The position numbers and the translations under genes are program-made. Under the pieces are notes generated by a model that was given only the letters and a program-made list of their open reading frames with translations, was not told the DNA's origin and made no database searches. Shown here piece after piece: positions 18,023 through 27,384 of a DNA stretch of 64,000 bases; position 1 is the stretch's first letter; each line of letters begins with the position of its first letter. The stretch is taken from contig JAWSVB010000009.1 of assembly GCA_033852135.1 (NCBI GenBank), positions 21,805 through 85,804 of the forward strand. Direction: 5' to 3'. Source of the DNA: QZLE01 sp033852135 (GTDB lineage Bacteria; Pseudomonadota; Gammaproteobacteria; QZLD01).

Positions 18023-20989
18023 ATGAAGACACAAATTTCAAGAGATAGTTATCAGGAAGAGAAACAATACAGCGGTATATATCAGCAGCAGGGAAGAATG
18101 CTTACCGATGCTGACTGGAATGAGTTCGTTGATATTGTTAACGGTAGATTAAACCAGTTAGCACAGGCTGTTATCGGTAGCGGAACACCAAAAGACTCGG
18201 GCCTTAAAATCGCCACGCAAGGAAGTGATTTTAAAATTCAGCCAGGAAAGATAAGTGTCAACGGTGTCTCTGCAGAGCTGAGATCTCCAGGTGCTGAGAA
18301 CCAGCTATTTTCGTTTGAAAAACAGCTGGATCTACCAGGGCTAGGCAAACTGCCAAGTAAAAGCGTACATATCTATGCAGATATTTGGGACAGAGCAGTT
18401 ACCTCTTTAGAAGATGAAAACCTTCTAGATCCTGCTCTCTTTGGTGCTGACACATGTACCAGAACTCAAAGAATGGTACAGATAAAATGTGCAAAATTAG
18501 GTTTAGATCCGCAATCAACTGAAGTAAATCCAACATCAGGTAATAGCCGACTAATACTAAAAAACAGAACCGTTGATGTCGAAGGTGATTCTTTTGATGT
18601 AGATACATTTGCCAGCAGCTCAGTACAAAAATCTGGTAACTACATCTTCCGCGTTGAAGTGCACGATATCAAAGGCAGCCCAACCAGCCCTTCAGAAGTG
18701 ACTATCAAATGGTCATGTGAGAATGGTGCTGAGGCATATCAGATTTTAGATGATGACAACAATGAGATCCCAGTACCACAAGATTTTGAAACTGGTGATT
18801 GGATTTTTGAACACTACAATGATGCATGTGAAAAGCATATCGGTGTTCATCTTGAAAGCTCTGCTAGTTTAGCTTTACAACGTGGTGAGCTTAAGACAAA
18901 GGTAGAAGCTGATTCTGGTAAAAAGTTTAACTATGTTAGACGCTGGGATGGTTGCTGCACACTTGTTAAAGCTGGAAGTAGCTGGGCTATTAAAACTAAT
19001 GATTACCCAGCAAAAGACAGATTTGCACCACTAAAAGTTAACAGCAATAAGAGCCACGGTAGTGTAAATGTTGATGCCAATACAGCTACTTTGCATCTGA
19101 AAGATCATGAGATGCAGATTGAGCTGAAGAACAAAAACATAATCGTTGGTGATTACTGGGAAGTTGTAGTCAGAGATGGTTATGATGGTGGAATCATACT
19201 TAGCGCTTCAGATGATGGCGAAGATGGAGTATTACCAAAAGGTATAAAACATAACTATCTATTAATCGCTACTATCGCCAGTAATGGAAAAATTCAGGCG
19301 TTAACAGATGAGCAAAAACGTCAGCTTAACTTTCCAAGCTTAACCAATATTCAAGCGCGCGATATAGCTCTTGAAAACCTATCAACTGATATTTATGGTA
19401 ATGCCAAAAATGTGCAAGATGCCTTAGAAAATCTTCAGGAGACAGTAGTTGATATTGAGCAAGATATTGATGCTCTGGATGCGGAAAATATCTCTCTACG
19501 AAGACCTGATAACGGTTTAACAGGTGTGTTGGCACCAGCAAGTATCAAATCAGTTCAAGATGCTTTAATCGCAATTAATAAAAAACCATCTGGAGGTGGC
19601 GGTAGTGACTTCCTTATCACTGTGGGTAAAGGTGGGCAGTACGCAACTCTTAAAGATGCCTTAAAAGCAGATTTAAGTGCAAAAAGTTTATGGATATGCC
19701 TACAGCCTGGTGTGCACAGCGTACCAGAAAATCCAAAAGCAAATAAATTCACCAGTTTAAGAATATCTGGCAGCTCTTCAGCAGCAGTTACATTAGATTT
19801 TGCAGGCGCCAAAAACGATTTTGAAGCAGACGAATTGATATTCGAAAATATCACTTTCCAGCTTAAAGGTGCATCACAGATCTTTATGGAAGGTATGAAG
19901 GTAACAGCGCAAGGTTGTCTATTCTCCAGAACAGGTTCAAATGTAGCAGCTAAGCCTATGGTTGTAGTTGGTTCAGCAAAACATGAAACCCAGATTGTCT
20001 GGGAAAATAACACCATGACTTCAAGTTGGACAGAGGTTACAGGCAGACCAGAAATATTTAGTGCTGGGGTGCGAGTGCGCGGCAGAAATATGCACGCAAT
20101 TGCAGGAGACATGGATAAACTATTGGAAATTGACCCTGTAGATGATGCAGCAACTTATAGAAAAAAATTAAATGAAGTAACAAAGAAAATTGTTGAGTTA
20201 CCTGCAGCAACTAGATCTAACTGGGCAAGATTGACTCCTGAACGTGGAATCAGCGCTATGCCTGAGCTTGTTGATGAATATGAAGTTAGTCATATATCTT
20301 CAGAGGCAGGGGCTAGTGCTTTAACAGCAAATAACTTCCGTATTCGTCGTTCAAGAGTATCACCTCAAAACATGTTTAAATCATTCATTGCTTCAGTCGG
20401 AAATGCTAATTCTTCAGAGGCAGTGTTAAGAGCATCACTTGATAGAGCTATTAGGACTACAAAAACCAAAAGATTTGGTGCGTGCCTTGGTCTTTTCAAT
20501 AACCATGTTGGTGGAACAATCAGATCTACAGATATAAATGGAGATATTTGGTTAAGCTCACAAACTTCGCGAGGAATAAATATTCTTACACGTAAGAAGT
20601 TATTGACTGCAAGACAAACTATGAAAGCTTATCTAAGCCCAGGGGCTGACCTTAGTATTACTGGGAGTAAGTTTATTTCAATCAAAGCAATTGTTTCTTC
20701 TGTTTCTGTTCCAGCAACGGGTGTGATTAAACAGTATTTGCCAGCATTCAATACTCTTGCGTTAACAGACAACGTGATACATGAAGAAGATAACTCGGTA
20801 TTAGCACTATATCTTTCCATGAGTGGGAATAAATTTAGCACTGCAGGAACAGCAGAAGATATAGCAATGGTTCCGTTTGTTGGTAATGGAATGTTCACTG
20901 CAAATATGGCCCAAAGCCCTTATGCAGTTATCAGCAAAAAGTTTATTAAAGGATTGAAAGAGGCTGCTAACTTTTTAGTGTTTAAGTAG
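18023..20989 (+). CDS. DUF6519 fibre- or spike-like eCIS protein
   Basis: This 988-residue protein begins SRDSYQEEKQYSGIYQQQGRMLTDADWNEFVDIVNGR, the DUF6519 N-terminus that is common in baseplate-linked proteins of eCIS clusters. Residues about 215-400 hold an immunoglobulin-like or carbohydrate-binding-like beta region. A GGGGS linker follows near residue 530, then VGKGGQYATLKDALKA and PGVHSVPEN, which start a right-handed beta-helix resembling pectate-lyase-type or tail-spike folds. No catalytic motif is clear. It is the best candidate for target recognition. The C-terminal 300 residues are unlike anything I recognise. Confidence 0.8.
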   Translation: MKTQISRDSYQEEKQYSGIYQQQGRMLTDADWNEFVDIVNGRLNQLAQAVIGSGTPKDSGLKIATQGSDFKIQPGKISVNGVSAELRSPGAENQLFSFEKQLDLPGLGKLPSKSVHIYADIWDRAVTSLEDENLLDPALFGADTCTRTQRMVQIKCAKLGLDPQSTEVNPTSGNSRLILKNRTVDVEGDSFDVDTFASSSVQKSGNYIFRVEVHDIKGSPTSPSEVTIKWSCENGAEAYQILDDDNNEIPVPQDFETGDWIFEHYNDACEKHIGVHLESSASLALQRGELKTKVEADSGKKFNYVRRWDGCCTLVKAGSSWAIKTNDYPAKDRFAPLKVNSNKSHGSVNVDANTATLHLKDHEMQIELKNKNIIVGDYWEVVVRDGYDGGIILSASDDGEDGVLPKGIKHNYLLIATIASNGKIQALTDEQKRQLNFPSLTNIQARDIALENLSTDIYGNAKNVQDALENLQETVVDIEQDIDALDAENISLRRPDNGLTGVLAPASIKSVQDALIAINKKPSGGGGSDFLITVGKGGQYATLKDALKADLSAKSLWICLQPGVHSVPENPKANKFTSLRISGSSSAAVTLDFAGAKNDFEADELIFENITFQLKGASQIFMEGMKVTAQGCLFSRTGSNVAAKPMVVVGSAKHETQIVWENNTMTSSWTEVTGRPEIFSAGVRVRGRNMHAIAGDMDKLLEIDPVDDAATYRKKLNEVTKKIVELPAATRSNWARLTPERGISAMPELVDEYEVSHISSEAGASALTANNFRIRRSRVSPQNMFKSFIASVGNANSSEAVLRASLDRAIRTTKTKRFGACLGLFNNHVGGTIRSTDINGDIWLSSQTSRGINILTRKKLLTARQTMKAYLSPGADLSITGSKFISIKAIVSSVSVPATGVIKQYLPAFNTLALTDNVIHEEDNSVLALYLSMSGNKFSTAGTAEDIAMVPFVGNGMFTANMAQSPYAVISKKFIKGLKEAANFLVFK

Positions 20990-21015
20990 GTTGTTTTACA
21001 GAAAATGGAAGCCTA

Positions 21016-23268
21016 ATGAAAAAACGCCAAGCTGAAAAACAGGAATCTACCGCCCAGTGCAGTGATACTGTTTGCAAAGAATCGAATAGTGCCGATAGGC
21101 AGCAGCAAATAAGAAATATTCTCTATGCATCATCTGTAAAGGGAAAGCTTAAGTTTGGTTCTAGCGATGATGCAACAGAAAGCCAGGCTGATTCTGCAGC
21201 TGCAGGGTATATGTCTGGTGGCAAAACAGCGCCATTTAAAACATCTCCAGTTTCATCATCCAACGGAATAAATCTTGGTTTTGAACATAGCGGTTCATCC
21301 CTTTCTGGTTCACAAAAACAGGGGTATGAATCTTACTATGGACAGTCCCTTTCTGATGTACGTATCCACACTGGTAGTAGAGCGGCCGAGGCTGCTAATG
21401 CAGTAGATGCAAAGGCATTTAGTGTAGGTCGTGATATATATTTTGGCCAGGGGCAATATTCACCAAATACAGAATCAGGCCAAGCGATATTGACCCATGA
21501 AATTGCGCATACTATGCAGCAAGATTCTGGCAATACACTGCGTAAGTGGAGCGGCCATGAGCATAAACGTTATGGTGATATTGCAGGCCAAAAATTAGTT
21601 CAGCATAAAACAAAGCTATTAGATGGTGTTAAGAAAACCAACACCAAAGCCAAAGCAGCAGATACCGGACTTGATTACGGTGATAAATTTTCGATCACCT
21701 TTAATCACGAGGTTACAGATAGTAATGATGATACAAGGATAGAACCAACGCAAAGAAGCCTTGGTTGGGCTACAAAAATGGCTGGTGACCATCGTGGCTC
21801 AGCAGTATATTTAGACCGAAACAGCTATGGATCATTAACGTATATATTATTAGCTCAGTCAAACTGGAGTCACTTTTTTCCTCTTGCTGAAAAAGAGTGG
21901 AAAACTCATCATGATAAAGCAGTAAATTATGCGAAACTTGCACATTCAAATTTAAAAGAAAATAAATTATCTAAAGCAAAACAACATATGCACACTGCTT
22001 TAACAAATGAGGCATTTGGTCTTCATTTTTTACAAGATACTTTTGCATCTGGACATCAATATCCACGAGCTTTTGATGAAGTGTATGATGGTTCATCAGG
22101 AAGACCGCAAACTTATCATGATATTTTGTGTGAGCTAAAAGGTGGGATTGATATGCGCTATAGTCGTAATACTTCCCATAAGTTCCGTGGAGATGATACT
22201 GGAACAGATAAAGATGCTGAGATTGTCGGTGGTGAGACATTCAATTCTATAGCTGAAGTTTTTTGTGCGGCTGCAGGTGTTCCTGCTTCTGACGTGGGCG
22301 CGAAAACACCAATGGCAAATCCAGGTCCTAATATTCCAAAAATTATGAAAGATCCTGTCGCCGGACCAATATGGTATGCAATGGAAACTGACCTGAAAAA
22401 ATTTACTGCAGGTAAAGTTGATGAGGAAAATGTTAAAACATCATCAGAAGCAGTAACAGCAAATCAGGCAGAGATTATGAATGCCTGGAGAGCAGCGCAT
22501 AAAGATTCAAAAGGAAAAGAGTTATCTACCGATGAAACACTCGCTCTGGGGAGAAATAATAACCCTGATGCCCGTAAGTTTTATGAAGCAATATTACATG
22601 ATCCCGGGTTTCTCAAAAGTAATACTGATGAGGCAATAATTAAGTTCTTACTTAACGATAAGGGGCAATATGATGTAAGCAAGATACTTAATCTCAATTT
22701 GCCTGTAAGTACTACAAAACATGCCCTCAAGTTACTTTTGAATAATCCAAACGATACTTGGGATGGTGCTTGTGTTGGAGAAGATGAAGTTGCCGTTATA
22801 GCTATTTTGTATTATCAGACAAATGATAGGTTCCAGAAAATAGTTTCGGAATTAGGTATGGATATATTTGATAATTCAATCCAAGGTGAAAATTGGGATG
22901 TATTTCTTTATATGTGCACCCTAAAATGTAATAGCTCTAATAATATTGGTGCTAACTGGATTGCAAAGAAAAAAGAAGATGATGCTGCACGTTGGTTGAC
23001 CAGAATTAAAAGTTGGCGTGGTATAGCCACAGAACCGATTCCGTATACAAACGTATCTCGAAAAGGGTGGGTAGGCATCATTCGTGCACTACTGTCTGGT
23101 GATTGTGGTGATGATGATGAAGATTCAATTGTATACATAGTTCGAAATATGGTTAAAGCTGGTGACGGTGTATATCTTGCTTCAAAGATATCAAAAGATG
23201 AGATGGATTCTGGTGTCGACTGGAGTCAGTGGGATACGATTAAAGCATTAATGAATAAATACTGGTAG
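21016..23268 (+). CDS. DUF4157 cargo candidate with phospholipase C-like C-terminal domain
   Basis: This 750-residue protein has three parts. Residues 1-85 include the motif FGSSDDATESQADSAA, typical just ahead of DUF4157. Residues about 88-168 are DUF4157, ending with HEIAH at 161-165. From residue 178 on, the pattern GHEHKRYGD (H180), NWSHFF (H286), THHDKA (H298/H299/D300) and FGLHFLQDTFASGH (H337, D341, H347) matches the order of metal ligands in zinc-dependent phospholipase C and S1/P1-nuclease folds. The rest (about 400-750) is not recognised. DUF4157 marks eCIS-associated toxins, so this is probably a loaded effector that damages lipid or nucleic acid. The enzyme assignment is inference from motif order. 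No signal peptide is present. Confidence 0.78.
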   Translation: MKKRQAEKQESTAQCSDTVCKESNSADRQQQIRNILYASSVKGKLKFGSSDDATESQADSAAAGYMSGGKTAPFKTSPVSSSNGINLGFEHSGSSLSGSQKQGYESYYGQSLSDVRIHTGSRAAEAANAVDAKAFSVGRDIYFGQGQYSPNTESGQAILTHEIAHTMQQDSGNTLRKWSGHEHKRYGDIAGQKLVQHKTKLLDGVKKTNTKAKAADTGLDYGDKFSITFNHEVTDSNDDTRIEPTQRSLGWATKMAGDHRGSAVYLDRNSYGSLTYILLAQSNWSHFFPLAEKEWKTHHDKAVNYAKLAHSNLKENKLSKAKQHMHTALTNEAFGLHFLQDTFASGHQYPRAFDEVYDGSSGRPQTYHDILCELKGGIDMRYSRNTSHKFRGDDTGTDKDAEIVGGETFNSIAEVFCAAAGVPASDVGAKTPMANPGPNIPKIMKDPVAGPIWYAMETDLKKFTAGKVDEENVKTSSEAVTANQAEIMNAWRAAHKDSKGKELSTDETLALGRNNNPDARKFYEAILHDPGFLKSNTDEAIIKFLLNDKGQYDVSKILNLNLPVSTTKHALKLLLNNPNDTWDGACVGEDEVAVIAILYYQTNDRFQKIVSELGMDIFDNSIQGENWDVFLYMCTLKCNSSNNIGANWIAKKKEDDAARWLTRIKSWRGIATEPIPYTNVSRKGWVGIIRALLSGDCGDDDEDSIVYIVRNMVKAGDGVYLASKISKDEMDSGVDWSQWDTIKALMNKYW

Positions 23269-23319
23269 TTTTCGGGATATTGGTTATTGTTATTAGTGAG
23301 TAGTAAAAGGGAAAACAAT

Positions 23320-23982
23320 ATGAAAAATGGATTGTGTAACTTATTAGTTATTGGGTTAGTAACTTTTTTGTTTGCTGGATGCGCGAATATACCCTCAGAA
23401 GCGCCAACATTATCGTCTGAACTTGGAAAACGAATTGAAAGCTTAGAAGCAGCTAATATAAGGCTTTTGAATAGATTTTTTGAGCAAAAGCGTAAAGATA
23501 TAGATACATTCATTGAACACGAATGGTTACCAACCTTTTCAAATGAGTTTTTTCGTAGGCCTAAGATAGCTAATGCCTGGAATACAGTTGTCCGTGAGAA
23601 TGACAATACTCAAAGAGCTAAGTTTTTAATGATGGTTGGAACTTCATTACAGGAAAGAATAAATCAAAAGAGAATCGAGCTGATAAGACCTCTTGATGAG
23701 CTGGAAAGACAAATTGAGCATTCACTTAAAAATGAATATGCACAGGCCAAAGCAATTAATAATTCTGTTACTTCATTTTTGTTATCTGCATCAAAGGTTG
23801 CCGAAAATAGAAATCGCCTATTGGCAAAAGCTGGAGTAACTGAAGAGAAGATCTCCAAAGTAATCGATAAAACTGATGAGATTGTAACTAAGCTTTTGGA
23901 TGGCGCTAAAATGGCTGATGAGAAGCTAGAGATAGCTGAAGAGTATAAAGAGAAGATTATGGAGCTTAAAAACTCTTTATAA
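23320..23982 (+). CDS. Lipoprotein with coiled-coil body
   Basis: The start ATG at 23320 gives 220 residues with a lipoprotein signal: LVIGLVTFLFAGC, Cys near residue 22 as the lipid site; a longer frame from 23287 would place charged residues ahead of the signal and lacks support, and AAAGGGA precedes 23320. The mature protein is strongly helical, with Glu, Lys and Ala in heptad-like spacing from about residue 35 to the end, and no known domain. It is the first of three genes (with 24096 and 24407) placed between two cargo genes. It may be an immunity, envelope or export accessory protein; the sequence does not decide. Confidence 0.75.
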   Translation: MKNGLCNLLVIGLVTFLFAGCANIPSEAPTLSSELGKRIESLEAANIRLLNRFFEQKRKDIDTFIEHEWLPTFSNEFFRRPKIANAWNTVVRENDNTQRAKFLMMVGTSLQERINQKRIELIRPLDELERQIEHSLKNEYAQAKAINNSVTSFLLSASKVAENRNRLLAKAGVTEEKISKVIDKTDEIVTKLLDGAKMADEKLEIAEEYKEKIMELKNSL

Positions 23983-24025
23983 TTAAAGCTACTGCGCTGG
24001 TTTATTTGGTTATCAATTAGATATA

Positions 24026-24053
24026 CGTCATACCAGTGAAGGCCGGTATCCAG
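24026..24053. repeat. Degenerate palindromic repeat
   Basis: CGTCATACCAGTGAAGGCCGGTATCCAG is a decayed copy of the CGTCATCCCGGCGAAGGCCGGGATCCAG half seen at 8622 and 11433; the second half of the element is missing. Confidence 0.7.
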
Positions 24054-24095
24054 AAAAGTTATAAGTAACATGAAAACCAAAACAAGGAAAAGGAC

Positions 24096-24380
24096 ATGCC
24101 GATAGATTGGGATAATTTTGAAAGTGATTTAAATGATGCTATCGATGATAGCGTAACCATAACTGATGCAAAGCTCGCTGCAAAAGTATCTTCTGTTACC
24201 AGAATGACTGATGAAGAGATTGCTGAGTTTTTTCCTGAGCCTGCAGACCTTCAGCGTTTAACAAAATTGATGAAGATTGTTAAATCAGCTGAAGACCAAA
24301 ATACCAAGGTAAATAAAATCGTGGAAAATACAGAAGAGTTTGCCGATATCATAGTCACTCTATTGAATAAGTTTGTTTAA
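24096..24380 (+). CDS. Small acidic protein of the cargo-side cassette
   Basis: This 94-residue protein is acidic (start MPIDWDNFESDLNDAIDD) and helical, with TRMTDEEIAEFFPEPADLQRLTKLMKIVKSA in the middle. It has no signal peptide, no membrane segment and no family I recognise. AAGGA lies six to seven bases before the ATG. It sits between the lipoprotein and the membrane protein and is spaced 26 bases from the latter, so the three are likely co-expressed. Confidence 0.7.
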   Translation: MPIDWDNFESDLNDAIDDSVTITDAKLAAKVSSVTRMTDEEIAEFFPEPADLQRLTKLMKIVKSAEDQNTKVNKIVENTEEFADIIVTLLNKFV

Positions 24381-24406
24381 ACAAAATTAAAAGCCAGGAA
24401 AACCCA

Positions 24407-25090
24407 ATGAAACAATACAGTTTTGAAAAGGCAAACAAATCATCCAGACGAAACCCAGAAGAAGCTCGGGTGGATCTACCAGTAATGAAACATAACCTTG
24501 GAATAGGACTGGATGATAAAAGATTTGATGAAGATCTGATTGAGCTTATAACTCAGATTCACCTAAATATATTCTGGTATCAAAACAAAATTGCCAAAGA
24601 GACATCTAAAAGGCGTTTTTTCTTCTTTATCAGTGCTTTACTGTTGCTGTTACTGCCTGTTGCTGTATTTCTTTTAGCCACCCTTAATGGTAACGCGGCT
24701 TCCACTACAATCGCAACACAGATTACAGCTCTGCTTGCAGGCTTAATAGCGTTTCAGAATGTTATGAGAACCTGGATGGATGTCCGCAGTGGAGTTGGAA
24801 TATTTCATGAGGCTGCAGCAAAACTGAAAAAGCAACTATTCAGTTTTGAGCGTGAATGGAGTAATAAAATCAGGTGTTTTCAGGGTGAAGCAGTTGAACA
24901 GCAACAGTTTGCCAATGAATTTAAAGAAGCAATTAAAGCTAATATTGAAATCGCAACTGATGTTGAAAATGAAGAAAGAGCTCGTTTCTTTGAAAAAACT
25001 ATGGGATATCCAGATATTAACGTGGGTACATCATTAGCAGATGTTACAAAGACAGCTGCAGGTGTTAAGAATAATTTAGGGTTAAAGTAA
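24407..25090 (+). CDS. Two-helix membrane protein, SLATT/DUF4231-like
   Basis: This 227-residue protein has a polar N-terminus, LIELITQIHLNIFWYQNKIAKETSKRR leading into membrane helix 1 (FFFFISALLLLLLPVAVFLL, about residues 66-90), a short loop, helix 2 (IATQITALLAGLIAFQNVM, about 98-117), then WMDVRSGVGIFHEAAAKLKKQLFSFEREW and a coiled C-terminus. Two adjacent helices followed by an amphipathic W-x-x-R helix is the layout of SLATT and DUF4231 proteins, which are linked to bacterial conflict systems. AGGAAA precedes the ATG. A role as cargo-side toxin, immunity or pore protein is open. Confidence 0.7.
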   Translation: MKQYSFEKANKSSRRNPEEARVDLPVMKHNLGIGLDDKRFDEDLIELITQIHLNIFWYQNKIAKETSKRRFFFFISALLLLLLPVAVFLLATLNGNAASTTIATQITALLAGLIAFQNVMRTWMDVRSGVGIFHEAAAKLKKQLFSFEREWSNKIRCFQGEAVEQQQFANEFKEAIKANIEIATDVENEERARFFEKTMGYPDINVGTSLADVTKTAAGVKNNLGLK

Positions 25091-25100
25091 AACCTTTTTT

Positions 25101-25182
25101 TGTCATTCCCGCGAAAGCGGGAATCTCGACAATACTGATGTCAAACAAGTTATAACAGATTCCCGCTTTCGCGGGAATGACC
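25101..25182. repeat. Composite palindromic repeat before second cargo gene
   Basis: GTCATTCCCGCGAAAGCGGG at the left and CCCGCTTTCGCGGGAATGAC at the right are perfect inverted copies, enclosing 34 bases. This is the best preserved copy of the family in the window and the last one; none is visible from 25.2 kb to the right end. Confidence 0.9.
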
Positions 25183-25217
25183 GTTTAATTTATAGTGCTT
25201 TTATAAAAGAAAAACAA

Positions 25218-27377
25218 ATGGGCGACCAAATACAAAAAGCTCCAGAAGCGGAGCCAGCGCTAGTAACACCAGTGCTTGAAGAACCGCATGAAAGTCACTC
25301 TCTACGCAAAGAAAATGTGCGAGGAATACTCGCTGGTAGATCGTTTTCTGCCAAACTAGGTGCAGCAGATGACCCTGTTGAATCACAAGCTGACAGTTTA
25401 GCTAACGCTGCACTGTCTAAGAGCATATCCGCAAGTGCTACTGCAGAAAGCACTGCATCGCAAACTGCTACATCAAGCCTAAAAAATCGTCCACTTTCAA
25501 CTGCTGAACGAAACTTTTTTGAACCACGTTTTAGCACCGATTTTTCAGGTGTTCGTTTAAATTATTCCAGTGAGTCATCTAGTCTTGCTAGGCAGGTTAA
25601 TGCTAGGGCATTTACACTTGGTTCTGACATCCATTTTTCTAACCCAAGTATAAATTTTAATTCAGATTCAGGTAGAAAAACTCTTGCTCATGAGTTAGCT
25701 CATGTAGTTCAAAATAAACGAACAAGCAGCAATGAAAACGTAATTAGAAGAGAAGTTGATATAACTGGTAGAGTTGAATATAGCACTCGCTATAGAAATA
25801 GTGAGGGCGAGGCTAGAGATAATGCTGAAGAGATTGAGCTAGGGGTATTAGTAAGGGTTTTTTATAACCTGCAACAAGCAGGGCTAATCCCAGAATCAGA
25901 GCACCTAGGTGATGATTTAAATGGTTGTCAGCGTGCCGCTATGGGTACAATCATGGATGAGATGGGGGTTAGCAGGGGAATTACTGGTTGTAGTGTTCCA
26001 ACTACCTATGAAGCTGCTTTGCGAATTTTAGTAACAGATGCAGATGATAATGGAAGATTCGATATAGATATTGATGCATTATATCGATCCAGACTTACTA
26101 ATTTATCGCAAACTAGTTGTGTTGATACTGGTGTAATTGAAAGAGCGATTAATGCTCAGTTAGATCCTACTGATGATTGGTTAGATGACCAATCTGATGA
26201 TGCTGACCACTCCAATGATTTTTTTGGACAAAGTACACAGTTTGTAAATCGTTTTGGTGGATTAACTGATGAAGGTGATGCAGTTCGTAGCTTAGATGAT
26301 GGTTATGTCATAACAGATATTGAGCGATATTACTGGCAGGCGAGAAATACAATACGTGGATTTGCAGAGGAAAATGACCATGAATCTGTAGTCTCAAATG
26401 CAATTACCGCTGCAACAGATCTTCAACGAGTTGGAGGTTGGGAAGAAGCAGCACAATTGATGGCTTTTGGATTCAGGAGTGCAGTTAATAGCCAAACGCT
26501 AACAGAAAGATTGCTAGCTTCTTTGGCTGAAGGTCAGCCACTTTCTCGCATCTTAAATGAAACTGTAGATATTAGATTAACCTCAGAATTGCAATATGAA
26601 TTTGATCGTAACGAAGATATTGAGATAAGGGAGGATTCAAGTGATTTCGATATCACACTTGCTCAGTTGGTTGGATTGGTTCAGGAGAGGAGCTCATTTG
26701 TTAGTACTGTAGCTGAATCAGTTCAAGGTAGTGTTTCACAAACTCCATCTTTACAATCTATGACTCAGCATATGCATCAGCTAGTTAGTACCGCAACCTT
26801 AGAACAGGTAAAGACAGCGCTAGGCAATGCTTTATCCAGCCAGTTTGTGCACTCCGGCGGAGGGGTGGATTATGAAGGCTTTCCCGGTGCTACAAGAAGC
26901 AGTAATATACAGGGGTTATATGATGCACTTTCTCAAGATGGTGCAGGTAGATTTGTTATTGATTGTGATGGTTTTGTAGCGTTAGCTCGTCACTTTTTGG
27001 ATGATGGCTCTAATAGGTTTCGTTTCTTATTTATGGATAAAAGAACAAGAGACGTCCTTAGAGAAAATGTCTATAGAGGTAACACCCACGCAATGATGGC
27101 AGTTATGGAGATGAACACTGGGCAAGGCTTTATTGTAAATAATCATAATGTTCATGGAGAGTTTACCTTTGATCCTCAAGGTTCATTCACACAGTTATTT
27201 AGTTCAATAGGCATTGGGTTAAGGGCGATTGGATATACCAATCAATATACACGTGTATTTATAGCAGATGACCAATCAATATATGATGCAGGTGATGACC
27301 CAAATAGATGGGAGTGGCCTAACTGGAGACCGTCTGATACTCCAGAGTCAACTCCAGAAGTAGAAGAGTCTGAGTAA
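25218..27377 (+). CDS. DUF4157 cargo candidate with Cys-His-Asn C-terminal domain
   Basis: This 719-residue protein has the pre-domain motif KLGAADDPVESQADSLA near residue 50, DUF4157 with FSTDFSGVRLNY and HELAH at residues 158-162, and then about 400 unfamiliar acidic residues with an N-rich and D-rich segment. The last 160 residues contain DCDGFVALARHFL (C583), NTHAMMAVM (H624) and FIVNNHNVH (N641 or N642), the order and spacing of a papain/NlpC-P60-like catalytic triad with Cys at the start of a helix and His on a strand. This assignment is inferred from motif and needs fold prediction. HELAH residues are intact. No signal peptide. Confidence 0.75.
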   Translation: MGDQIQKAPEAEPALVTPVLEEPHESHSLRKENVRGILAGRSFSAKLGAADDPVESQADSLANAALSKSISASATAESTASQTATSSLKNRPLSTAERNFFEPRFSTDFSGVRLNYSSESSSLARQVNARAFTLGSDIHFSNPSINFNSDSGRKTLAHELAHVVQNKRTSSNENVIRREVDITGRVEYSTRYRNSEGEARDNAEEIELGVLVRVFYNLQQAGLIPESEHLGDDLNGCQRAAMGTIMDEMGVSRGITGCSVPTTYEAALRILVTDADDNGRFDIDIDALYRSRLTNLSQTSCVDTGVIERAINAQLDPTDDWLDDQSDDADHSNDFFGQSTQFVNRFGGLTDEGDAVRSLDDGYVITDIERYYWQARNTIRGFAEENDHESVVSNAITAATDLQRVGGWEEAAQLMAFGFRSAVNSQTLTERLLASLAEGQPLSRILNETVDIRLTSELQYEFDRNEDIEIREDSSDFDITLAQLVGLVQERSSFVSTVAESVQGSVSQTPSLQSMTQHMHQLVSTATLEQVKTALGNALSSQFVHSGGGVDYEGFPGATRSSNIQGLYDALSQDGAGRFVIDCDGFVALARHFLDDGSNRFRFLFMDKRTRDVLRENVYRGNTHAMMAVMEMNTGQGFIVNNHNVHGEFTFDPQGSFTQLFSSIGIGLRAIGYTNQYTRVFIADDQSIYDAGDDPNRWEWPNWRPSDTPESTPEVEESE

Positions 27378-27384
27378 GTATAGA

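Noticed and set aside
798..20989. Prophage or type VI secretion system
   Set aside because: No capsid, terminase, portal, lysis or integrase genes and no TssJLM membrane complex; the DUF4255 protein, AAA+ ATPase and DUF4157 proteins fit an eCIS.
23287..23319. Longer start for the lipoprotein gene
   Set aside because: The extra residues put charges ahead of the signal peptide; ATG at 23320 has a better ribosome binding site.
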